Of a DNA stretch of 60,029 nt, positions 53,347 through 60,029 are shown piece by piece. The notes under the pieces were generated by a model that was not told where the DNA came from, ran no database searches, and worked only from the letters and a program-made list of their open reading frames with translations. Source of the DNA: Bacteroidales bacterium OttesenSCG-928-M11. GTDB taxonomy: Bacteria; Bacteroidota; Bacteroidia; Bacteroidales; Azobacteroidaceae. The position numbers and the translations under genes are program-made. The stretch lies in the NCBI GenBank assembly GCA_030265685.1, contig JAJDGO010000003.1, forward strand, positions 1 through 60,029, read 5' to 3'. Within the stretch, counting starts at the first letter, position 1, and each line of letters begins with the position of its first letter.

Positions 53347-54681
53347 TTACAGTCTAATAGGTATTCCGTTGTAGAAATCAAGTATTTTAGTGCGGAAGAT
53401 ATAATCGTATTTGGCTTTTACCATTTCAGACTGAGACCGAGTTAGAGCCAGTTTGGCATCGTTAAATTCAAATACTGTCGATTTTCCTACTTCGTATCTT
53501 TCTTGTGTATACTTAAAAGACTCTGATGATGCTTTTACCGCTTTGTTCGAAGCAAGATAAGCTTTCAGTGCGGAAGTTGCATTAAGATGGGCTGTTTGTA
53601 TCTCCTTGTAGAGAGTCTTCTTTGCATCTTCGAGTGCAAGCTTCTGATTCAAAATGTTGATTTTTGAAGTCTTTACATTATTACGAGTCGAAAAACGATT
53701 GAATATAGGTATTGACAAGGATAACCCAATGTATTCGCGCCCATCTTTTATTTGACTCGAAAAAGATTCGTTAGGCCATGGGAGATCGTAAATATAACTG
53801 TATCCGGTTCCGTATCCCGCATTCAAACTTAAAGATGGATAATAAGCCGATTTTGCAATATTGTGCGACTTTTCGGCTCCTTCTACTTCCAGTTCAATCA
53901 TCTTTATTCCGGGTTTTACTGATAAAGCATTAGCAAATACAATATCCGGTTTTTGAAGAGAAGCCATATGCTCAATGATTGGGTGATCGAATGTAGGAAC
54001 TAAAATGTCGAAATCGGTTTCATGTTCTAACTCTAAACTTTGAGCAAGATCTAATAACGAAAGTTCCAAGTTCTTTTCGGCATTTACAAGCGATACTTCA
54101 TCTTGTGCGACTTGAGCTTCGATGTCGTAATATTGCGACTTCGGAACTTTTTCTGCATCAACAAGCGCTTTTGTCCGAGCTATTTGAGTTTGACTTATTT
54201 CTAATTGTTCCTTACTTATTTCTACAATTTCTTTATTAAAAAGAACTTCTAAAAATAGGTAGGTAACCGAAAGAGAAAGATCCTCTTTTGCCCGCTCTAA
54301 GTTTAATGTAGCGGCTTCTAAAGCAATTTTATCACGTTCGATTTCATTCTTAATCCGAAAACCGGTAAATACAGGAACCGATGTTGATATTGAAAAACTG
54401 GCACTTGAAGAAATAATATGCTTATTCGATATAAGAGAATCGGTATTCGAACTTCTATTCCAAGTATTGCCTAAGCTGGCATTCAAATCGGGAAGCCTAC
54501 TCATGCGCGAAGTATTCAAAGATATTTCGGCAGTTTCTCTACGTAATTCTTGTTGTTTTATTGAAATATTGTGTTCGGTAGCATGATTGATACATTCTTC
54601 CAAGTTCCATTTCTTCTGAGCTTGAGCTGTTAAGGCATAAATACTCAACAACGATACAATAACTATAAGTCGACGTGTCAT
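53347..54681 (-). CDS. TolC-family outer-membrane efflux channel
   Basis: This 444-residue protein has a signal peptide (MTRRLIVIVSLLSIYALTAQAQ). It starts WNLEECINHATEHNISIKQQELR, typical of TolC-family proteins, and shows two related long helical halves with strand segments such as ASLGNTWNRSS and LSLNAGYGTGYSY. It would form the outer-membrane channel of the tripartite pump whose other parts are encoded just upstream. It is the last gene of the operon, 13 bp after the adaptor. Confidence 0.93.
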   Translation of the reverse strand: MTRRLIVIVSLLSIYALTAQAQKKWNLEECINHATEHNISIKQQELRRETAEISLNTSRMSRLPDLNASLGNTWNRSSNTDSLISNKHIISSSASFSISTSVPVFTGFRIKNEIERDKIALEAATLNLERAKEDLSLSVTYLFLEVLFNKEIVEISKEQLEISQTQIARTKALVDAEKVPKSQYYDIEAQVAQDEVSLVNAEKNLELSLLDLAQSLELEHETDFDILVPTFDHPIIEHMASLQKPDIVFANALSVKPGIKMIELEVEGAEKSHNIAKSAYYPSLSLNAGYGTGYSYIYDLPWPNESFSSQIKDGREYIGLSLSIPIFNRFSTRNNVKTSKINILNQKLALEDAKKTLYKEIQTAHLNATSALKAYLASNKAVKASSESFKYTQERYEVGKSTVFEFNDAKLALTRSQSEMVKAKYDYIFRTKILDFYNGIPIRL

Positions 54682-54694
54682 AAGTTTCTTGTTA

Positions 54695-55801
54695 TTAACG
54701 TTTGCTTTTGCTTACTTCGTTTCCTCGTACTTTATCTTCCAGAGTTAGTCCGTTTTTAACTTCTATCTGTACTCCGTCCGAAAGCCCGATTTCAATTGCT
54801 CTTCTTTCAAACTCTTGCTTTGGGAGTCCTTCTTTAAGCACATAAACGAAGGTAGAATCATTCTCGAAATTAATAGCACTCTCAGGAAGTGTTATTATAT
54901 CTTTAACTTGTGCCATAACTATTTCTGCATTTGCACTATATCCTGCGCGAATAAAAACGCTGTCGGGAACAGATACGGCTGCTTTTATTTCGAATAAAAC
55001 TGCTCCGCTTTGCTCAGTTCCTTTTGGAGAGATATATTCTAGAATAGCATCGAACTTTTCGCTATTGATTGCTCCTACAGTTAGAGTAATAGGCATTCCT
55101 TCGCTTACTTTTCCGACTTCTGTTTCGTCGATGTTTCCTCGAAAAATAAGGTCATTCATATTAGCAACGGAAGCAATGGTTGTTCCGTCGTTGAATGTAT
55201 TTGCTTGAATTACCGAGTTTCCGGCTTTAACCGGAACATCAAGTATCATTCCCGAGATAGTTGACCGTATTTGTGTGTTACTTAGATTTGCATGTTTTTT
55301 AGAAACTCCCTCTCGAACGATGTCAAGTGCATCTTGAGCGTTCGTTCTTTCTTCTTGTGCTTTTTTATAACTGGCTTCGGAACTGTCAAACTCTTCTTTA
55401 GAAATGATTCCGTCGTTGTATAATTGTACTTGACGGGCGTATTCCATTTCAATTTGTTTAAGATTAATTTCCGAAACTCTTAGTCTTGATTCGGCTGAGT
55501 TTAGGGAAGACATCTCTGGTATAACCTTTACCGTAGCAATCACTTCGTTGATTGTTACCTTTTCTCCTGCTTCTTTCAGAACTTCGGAGATGATACCTGA
55601 TATTTGTGGTTTGATCAAAATTTCGTCGCGCGGTTCTACTTTCCCCGTGGCAATGGTTTTGTTTTCGATACTTCCAATCGAAGGTGAAACTATTTCAAAG
55701 GTAGTCTCTACCGGTTTGGATTTATTAAATAGGAATACGAAGGTCGATAGAACGACCAAACCTAACAATGTGAACAGGATAATTTTACCTACTTTCTTCA
55801 T
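54695..55801 (-). CDS. Periplasmic adaptor (MacA/HlyD-type) of a tripartite efflux pump
   Basis: This 368-residue protein has an N-terminal membrane anchor (about 5-25), a biotinyl-lipoyl-like hairpin domain (GKVEPRDEILIKPQISGIISEVL; later SGMILDVPVKAGNSV), an alpha-helical hairpin between the two halves (about 95-165) and a beta-barrel region (about 205-280). This is the MacA/membrane-fusion protein layout. It links the inner-membrane ABC permeases to the TolC-like channel. The operon order is ATPase, permease, permease, adaptor, channel. Confidence 0.93.
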   Translation of the reverse strand: MKKVGKIILFTLLGLVVLSTFVFLFNKSKPVETTFEIVSPSIGSIENKTIATGKVEPRDEILIKPQISGIISEVLKEAGEKVTINEVIATVKVIPEMSSLNSAESRLRVSEINLKQIEMEYARQVQLYNDGIISKEEFDSSEASYKKAQEERTNAQDALDIVREGVSKKHANLSNTQIRSTISGMILDVPVKAGNSVIQANTFNDGTTIASVANMNDLIFRGNIDETEVGKVSEGMPITLTVGAINSEKFDAILEYISPKGTEQSGAVLFEIKAAVSVPDSVFIRAGYSANAEIVMAQVKDIITLPESAINFENDSTFVYVLKEGLPKQEFERRAIEIGLSDGVQIEVKNGLTLEDKVRGNEVSKSKR

Positions 55802-55815
55802 ATTATTTGTATTTA

Positions 55816-57069
55816 TTATTCTTCTCTAATGGCATCGATTGCCTTTATTTTTAATGCTCGCGAAGTGGGGATTGCACCTGCGATCAAACCGGATATTAAT
55901 AGTATAATACTTGAGGCAATTGCGGTAAAGAAAGACACCATTGGATTTTTTAGATAAACATTTTCTGCCGTTTGTAACCAATAAGTATCGGCTAAATAAA
56001 GCACAAAAACACCAAAACATAAACCTAAAAATCCGGCTAAGGCTGTTAGTACAAGACTTTCGGTCATGATTTGCCCGATTATCGTAAGAGGTTTGGCACC
56101 AAGAGCCCGGCGAACTCCAATTTCTTTTGTTCGCTCTTTTACTGTTACCATCATAATATTACTTACTCCTACAATGCCGGCAATTAATGTTCCGGAACCA
56201 ACAATCCATATTAAGATGGCGATCCCCAAGAAGAGGGAACTGAACATCTTAAAGTTGTCTTCCATATTAAATCCCCATATTGCTTGTGTGTCGGTTGGAG
56301 AAATATGATTGTTTGCTCGTAACATTTCTTTCATTCGCTCTTCCATCTGGTTGACAGACTTGTTGGGTTGTGCCGTTGCGGCTATCATATGGATCACATC
56401 TCCTCCATTTGTGATTTGTTGCATGGTTGTAAAAGGCAAAGAAATTGTTTCGGATGTTCGGCCTCCCATACTAAAGTTAGAAACTCCTTCGGCAACTCCA
56501 ATGATTTGGTAATATATATGGTTGACACTAATGTATTTTCCTATCGGATCTTCCCCATTGGGAAAAAGATCTTCGTATGTTTTTGTCCCGATTACACAAA
56601 CCTTTCGTTTACTTGCAATATCAAGGTTGTTGACAAAACGACCTTTTGAGAGAAATTGGTTTTCTATTCGTGCATAATCAGGACCTACTCCCCGAACCGA
56701 AGCCGAACTTGAGTTGTCTCCGTAAATAACATTGTCATCTGCTCTTCTTCCCCACAAAATAGGGGCTATTGCATCAATTTCGGGTATGGATTGTTTCAGT
56801 ATTTCCAAGTCTCCATTGCGCATGTTCCAGTAGCGTCCCCGTTGAAAACCCTTATATGGTTCGCTTGTTCTACTAGAACCCATAAAACAAGAGTTCATCG
56901 CAAACCCTTCTATCCCTTCAGACATACCATTTCCTAAGCCTTGTCCGGCTCCCAGCATAATAACAAGCATGAAGATTCCCCAAAATACTCCGAATCCGGT
57001 AAGGAGACTCCTTACTTTATTGCGGGTAATGGTGACCCATATTTCTTGTATTCTGTCTAAATCAAACAT
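55816..57069 (-). CDS. MacB-like ABC transporter permease (second of two)
   Basis: This 417-residue protein has one N-terminal helix (about 20-45; TGFGVFWGIFMLVIML), a periplasmic MacB core domain (about 50-270) and an FtsX-type C-terminal block of three helices (about 280-405), with GVSNIMMVTVKERTKEIGVRRALGA as the family signature. It pairs with the adjacent paralogous permease. It lacks a fused ATPase domain, unlike E. coli MacB, and instead uses the separate ATPase encoded at the head of the operon. The substrate is unknown; antimicrobials and lipopeptides are family precedents. Confidence 0.92.
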   Translation of the reverse strand: MFDLDRIQEIWVTITRNKVRSLLTGFGVFWGIFMLVIMLGAGQGLGNGMSEGIEGFAMNSCFMGSSRTSEPYKGFQRGRYWNMRNGDLEILKQSIPEIDAIAPILWGRRADDNVIYGDNSSSASVRGVGPDYARIENQFLSKGRFVNNLDIASKRKVCVIGTKTYEDLFPNGEDPIGKYISVNHIYYQIIGVAEGVSNFSMGGRTSETISLPFTTMQQITNGGDVIHMIAATAQPNKSVNQMEERMKEMLRANNHISPTDTQAIWGFNMEDNFKMFSSLFLGIAILIWIVGSGTLIAGIVGVSNIMMVTVKERTKEIGVRRALGAKPLTIIGQIMTESLVLTALAGFLGLCFGVFVLYLADTYWLQTAENVYLKNPMVSFFTAIASSIILLISGLIAGAIPTSRALKIKAIDAIREE

Positions 57070-57086
57070 CTTTTGCTTTTTATTTA

Positions 57087-58337
57087 TTATTCTGTTCGCA
57101 TAGCTTCAACCGGAGGTATTTTTACTGCTTTCATTGCTGGGAAATAACCGGCAATTAATCCCGAAGTCATTAGTATAAGCATGGCGCCGATTGCTACATT
57201 TACATCTATTGTAGGGCTTTTGAACACTTGACTTACTTCTTCCATGCCCGGAGTTTCGAGAATAGATGAAACCAATTCGCCTAAACCTACCCCAAGAAAC
57301 ATCCCGACATAGCCAAATACGGCGGTAATAAAAACCGATTCCATTAATATACTGGCCAATATTGAAGAAGGTTTGGCTCCTAAAGCTTTTCGTATTCCGA
57401 TTTCGCGAGTTCGTTCTCTCACCGTAATCAGCATAATATTACTAACACTAATTATTCCTGCAATAAGTGTTCCTACTCCTATGATCCAAATAAAGGTAGA
57501 TATTCCGTTAAATATACCAATGAATTGAAGATAATTTTGAAGTTGATTCCAAATACCAATAGCTCTTTTATCTTCCGGATTGAAATGATGTAGACCAGCC
57601 ATTTCTATTCTGAATCTTTCTTCAAAACTTTCGTTCTCTTTTTCTGTTTCTAATCCGCTAAGTGTAAAAACAATATCGTCGTATCCGTATCCTCCTTGAT
57701 AAAGAGCTTGGGCGGTTGTTAGCGGAATATACGCCTTCTCGCTATCTTCCCAAGAATCTTCTTCGAAAACACCAATAACTGTGTAGCTAAGTCCGTTGGC
57801 AATAAAGAGCTTTCCTATTGGAGGTTCGTCTTTGAATAAGACTTCGCAGAACCGGCTGTTGATTACTGCTACTTTTCGCTTGTCTCTGATGTCCAAGTCA
57901 TTGATAAACCTACCTTGATTGTCTTTGATTGTGATTCCGTTTGTTTTGGGATAATCGGGGGTTACGCCTACAACTTTACTGGACGTATTGTTTATTCCGT
58001 AGCTTACATTAAGATTATTATCTATAATCGGTGTTATATTGCTCGCTTCCGGAACTCTATTTTTAATGTGTACGATGTCTTTTTCGTCCAAATTTATACG
58101 TCGGCGTTCGGGAAATCCTTTATGAGGCATCGAAGTTCTTCGTCCCCAATACTCAAGACTATTGACCGATCGGCTGCCAAAGTTAGACATCATGCCGTTT
58201 TTTAAGCCATTTCCCGACGATAAAAGAATACAAAACATGAAGATTCCCCAAGAAACAGAGAATCCCGTAAGGAATGTACGTAATTTGTTCTTTTTGATAG
58301 TGGCGAATATTTCCGCCCATTTGTCGAGATCAAACAC
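57087..58337 (-). CDS. MacB-like ABC transporter permease (first of two)
   Basis: This 416-residue protein has the same architecture as the next gene's product: N-terminal helix (TGFSVSWGIFMFCILLSSG), periplasmic core domain, and FtsX block with GVSNIMLITVRERTREIGIRKALGA. The two are diverged paralogues and probably form a heterodimeric permease. Its start overlaps the ATPase gene's end by 8 bp, indicating translational coupling. Confidence 0.92.
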   Translation of the reverse strand: MFDLDKWAEIFATIKKNKLRTFLTGFSVSWGIFMFCILLSSGNGLKNGMMSNFGSRSVNSLEYWGRRTSMPHKGFPERRRINLDEKDIVHIKNRVPEASNITPIIDNNLNVSYGINNTSSKVVGVTPDYPKTNGITIKDNQGRFINDLDIRDKRKVAVINSRFCEVLFKDEPPIGKLFIANGLSYTVIGVFEEDSWEDSEKAYIPLTTAQALYQGGYGYDDIVFTLSGLETEKENESFEERFRIEMAGLHHFNPEDKRAIGIWNQLQNYLQFIGIFNGISTFIWIIGVGTLIAGIISVSNIMLITVRERTREIGIRKALGAKPSSILASILMESVFITAVFGYVGMFLGVGLGELVSSILETPGMEEVSQVFKSPTIDVNVAIGAMLILMTSGLIAGYFPAMKAVKIPPVEAMRTE

Positions 58338-59013
58338 GATATGATGTTGTTTTAATGTCTTTTATTAATCCGTCTTTCAAAGAAATAATCTTATCCGTAG
58401 AATCAGCTACGCTTTGTTCGTGCGTAACTATTATCATGGTCATTCCTGTTTCGTTTACTTCGCGAAGTATACGAATCACTTCGTCCGATGTTTTGCTGTC
58501 GAGTGCGCCTGTAGGTTCGTCAGCTAATATTATTTGTGGCTTGGCAATCAAGGCTCTTGCGATAGCAACTCTTTGTTTTTGCCCGCCCGACATTTCATTA
58601 GGCATGTGATGTGCCCATTCTTTTAGCCCCATCTTGTCTAAATACTCGAGGGCGATTGCATTTCGTTTTTTTCTTCCTACGCCTTGATAGTAGAGAGGTA
58701 ATGCAATATTTTCGACCGCATTCTTAAAATTGATAAGATTGAATGACTGGAAGATAAAGCCGATCATTTTATTACGAAGTCCGGCTGCACGTGTCTCGCC
58801 AAGATTTTTTATAAGAGTTCCGTTCAAGTAATAGTTTCCCGAGTCGTAAGTATCAAGTATTCCCAGAATATTAAGTAAGGTAGATTTTCCCGAACCGGAT
58901 GCTCCCATGATAGAAACCATCTCTCCTTTTTGAATTTCGAGGTTAACATCCTTCAAAACATGCAAAGGAGCCCCATTGTAATAAGTCTTGTTAATATTTT
59001 CGAGTTTAATCAT
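58330..59013 (-). CDS. ABC transporter ATP-binding protein (MacB/LolD-type)
   Basis: This 227-residue ATPase has Walker A GASGSGKSTLL (about 35-45), signature MSGGQKQRVAIARAL (about 141-155) and Walker B IILADEPTGALD (about 160-171), the last being typical of the MacB/LolD/FtsE group. It energises the two permeases encoded downstream. It heads the five-gene efflux operon, with a -7 box upstream at 59088-59095. Confidence 0.94.
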   Translation of the reverse strand: MIKLENINKTYYNGAPLHVLKDVNLEIQKGEMVSIMGASGSGKSTLLNILGILDTYDSGNYYLNGTLIKNLGETRAAGLRNKMIGFIFQSFNLINFKNAVENIALPLYYQGVGRKKRNAIALEYLDKMGLKEWAHHMPNEMSGGQKQRVAIARALIAKPQIILADEPTGALDSKTSDEVIRILREVNETGMTMIIVTHEQSVADSTDKIISLKDGLIKDIKTTSYRV

Positions 59014-59087
59014 TCCGAGATAGTTTATATATAGTAAGACGCGTAACGTTTGAAAAGATTACAAACAAGGGTTTATTTTTTTCGATA

Positions 59088-59095
59088 CAAACATA
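59088..59095 (-). promoter_or_regulatory. Probable -7 box for the ABC efflux operon
   Basis: On the minus strand TATGTTTG matches TAnnTTTG, 74 nt before the ATPase start. A -33 box is not obvious. Confidence 0.4.
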
Positions 59096-59227
59096 TATAA
59101 AAATATCGAATTATTAACTGTATGCTTAATAAATAACGGTTTTGGTAAGTTTTTTTTTATTTTTTAAAAGTGAAAAGGTTTGATGATCCGGATTTTTTTT
59201 AAGAATGTCGGCTTAATAAATGGATGT

Positions 59228-59336
59228 TGAAAAAAGATACTACAACTTGATCGAAGTTCTTGTATAACTTGACCGAAGTTATAGTAAAACTTGGAGCAAG
59301 TTCTTGTATAACTTAGACTAAGTTGTAGTAAAACTT
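59228..59336. repeat. Palindromic tandem array C (AAGTT-N7-AACTT, 22-bp period)
   Basis: Units begin at 59232, 59254, 59276, 59298 and 59320, exactly 22 bp apart: a left-degenerate AAAAGATACTACAACTT, then AAGTTCTTGTATAACTT, AAGTTATAGTAAAACTT, AAGTTCTTGTATAACTT again, and AAGTTGTAGTAAAACTT, which is identical to the last unit of array A. Spacers are GATCG, GACCG, GGAGC and AGACT. It opens with TGAAAAAAGATAC (59228-59240), as array B does. It lies 51 bp downstream of the coaE stop. Confidence 0.9.
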
Positions 59337-59386
59337 TGACTGGGTTTGTTTTCGGAAGAATCAAGTACTAATTCTTTTCGGAAGAT

Positions 59387-59968
59387 TTATGAATTTAAGG
59401 AGCTGAGGATTTGGTTGATCTGTGGTAATAAAGCCTGAACATCGTCGTTGATGATAACGTGATCGGCGAGTTCTGTGCGTTTTTCTTCGGAGATTTGATT
59501 GTTTATTCTCTCGATAATTGCTTCTCTCGAAGCATTGTCTCGTATTATTGTCCGATTAATCCTAACTTCTAAGGGAGCTGTAACGGCAACTGTGATGTCT
59601 ACTAAGTTATTAAGTCCCGACTCGAAAAGGATAGCCGACTCGATAATGCTTATTTTTTTGTCGTTTTGTTTGTCTTTCCACAAAAGAAAATCTTTGGTTA
59701 CTTCCGGATGTACTACCGAATTGACAAAGTGTAGGTTGTCGTTGTTGTTGAATATAAGTTTAGCTAATAAGGGTTTGTTTAATTGATTGGCGATGTATAT
59801 TTCGTCTCCGAAAAAATCGACTAATTTTTCTTTGACAATCATCGAATCTTGCATGATGCGTTTGGCTTCGAAATCGGTGTAGTAAACCGGGTAATTTAAT
59901 ATTTCGAACACTCGGGCAACCACAGTTTTCCCGCTACCTATACCACCTGTTAAGCCTAAGCAAGTCAT
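59387..59968 (-). CDS. coaE: Dephospho-CoA kinase
   Basis: This 193-residue enzyme phosphorylates dephospho-CoA in the last step of coenzyme A synthesis. The P-loop LTGGIGSGKTVVARVF at the N-terminus, the YTDFEAKRIM region (family Y.aD..a..l), HPEV and the VTAPLEVRINRTIIRDN block are present. The length is normal for the family. It follows the partial gene at the right edge by 4 bp. Confidence 0.95.
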   Translation of the reverse strand: MTCLGLTGGIGSGKTVVARVFEILNYPVYYTDFEAKRIMQDSMIVKEKLVDFFGDEIYIANQLNKPLLAKLIFNNNDNLHFVNSVVHPEVTKDFLLWKDKQNDKKISIIESAILFESGLNNLVDITVAVTAPLEVRINRTIIRDNASREAIIERINNQISEEKRTELADHVIINDDVQALLPQINQILSSLNS

Positions 59969-59972
59969 GTAT

Positions 59973-60029
59973 TTATTTCGATTCGAGAAGAAATTCTACC
60001 TTTTCGGGTATAATCCGGTAATTGATAAG
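59973..60029 (-). CDS. C-terminal end of a gene cut by the window edge (probably YbbR-like)
   Basis: Only the last 18 codons are visible (...PEKVEFLLESK then stop), in frame up to the right edge. I recall that in Bacteroidales coaE commonly follows a YbbR/CdaR-like gene, and the ending fits such a protein, but the fragment is too short for identification from sequence alone. Confidence 0.5.
   Translation of the reverse strand, partial: LINYRIIPEKVEFLLESK

Larger units (their letters stand above)
59014..59386. other. 373-bp intergenic region between the ABC efflux operon and coaE
   Basis: This AT-rich gap holds a minus-strand -7 box (59088-59095), array C (59228-59336) and otherwise nothing I can name. 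The 66-residue ORF in it is a by-product of the repeats. Confidence 0.6.

Noticed and set aside
59228-59336. The palindromic arrays as tandem rho-independent terminators
   Set aside because: Most units give only 5-bp AT-rich stems with 7-nt loops and no T-tract, unlike the strong GC-containing hairpins found nearby.
59164-59364. 66-residue minus-strand ORF over array C
   Set aside because: It is translated from the repeat array and shows only repeat-derived sequence.
1-60029. Mobile element or genomic island boundaries
   Set aside because: No integrase, transposase, tRNA-type attachment site or long terminal repeats were seen; the LRR gene composition alone is weak evidence.

Overview
The window looks like a chromosomal segment of an AT-rich member of the Bacteroidales (Bacteroidota). 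The evidence is two SusC/SusD pairs, lipoproteins with Bacteroidota-style lipoboxes, promoter-like TTTG / TAnnTTTG pairs (the -33/-7 signals of the Bacteroidota primary sigma factor), starts mostly without a strong Shine-Dalgarno sequence, and a C-terminal type IX secretion (T9SS) sorting domain on the leucine-rich-repeat protein. The low GC and the T9SS cargo suggest something near Dysgonomonas, Coprobacter or Parabacteroides rather than Bacteroides itself, but this is a guess. I saw no rRNA, tRNA, CRISPR array, transposase or phage gene.

Layout. 1-7.3 kb: housekeeping and accessory genes (truncated iron-type alcohol dehydrogenase, DUF3298-like exported protein, a NatA/NatB-like ABC exporter, a small lipoprotein, rmuC, an M24 aminopeptidase). 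7.3-28.35 kb: one long, tightly spaced plus-strand operon resembling a polysaccharide utilisation locus. It encodes a four-domain fasciclin lipoprotein, SusC/SusD pair 1, two further fasciclin lipoproteins, SusC/SusD pair 2, a ricin-like 'WYYIQ' protein, an M60 (mucinase-type) zinc peptidase with a discoidin domain, and an FHS-type sugar transporter. It has a long leader with a promoter and ends in a strong terminator. 28.4-32.9 kb: a second unit with its own promoter encodes a larger WYYIQ protein and a DUF3472/discoidin protein. 33.4-36.1 kb: a secreted leucine-rich-repeat protein with a T9SS tail. 36.2-47.9 kb, mostly minus strand: NlpE/META lipoprotein; a paaK-ACT-small protein-Na+/solute symporter operon; a small orphan membrane gene; a metallopeptidase-BFN-MATE-kinase operon; fur-purA; and an NfeD protease. 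48.3-52.7 kb: exported PepC-like peptidase, DUF454, nadC, mrp, trmB. 52.8-60 kb: an orphan exported protein, a five-gene tripartite ABC efflux operon, coaE, and the tail of what is probably a YbbR-like gene.

How the genes fit together. The 7.7-28.3 kb operon appears to be a glycoprotein-harvesting system. The M60 peptidase would bind glycans through its discoidin domain and cleave glycoprotein backbones. Two SusCD complexes would import products, with fasciclin lipoproteins in the positions where surface glycan-binding proteins normally lie, and the FHS transporter would take a sugar across the inner membrane. No glycoside hydrolase and no dedicated regulator is present in the window.

Most unexpected feature. 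Four intergenic regions carry short tandem arrays of imperfect palindromes with an exact 22-bp period. Three arrays (about 4.8, 33.1 and 59.3 kb) share the core AAGTT-N7-AACTT, and two of these begin with the same 13-mer. The fourth (about 48.1 kb) has a different core, related to TCATTWRATGA, but the same 22-bp period. I recognise no described repeat family here, and these arrays are my main candidate for an undescribed system.
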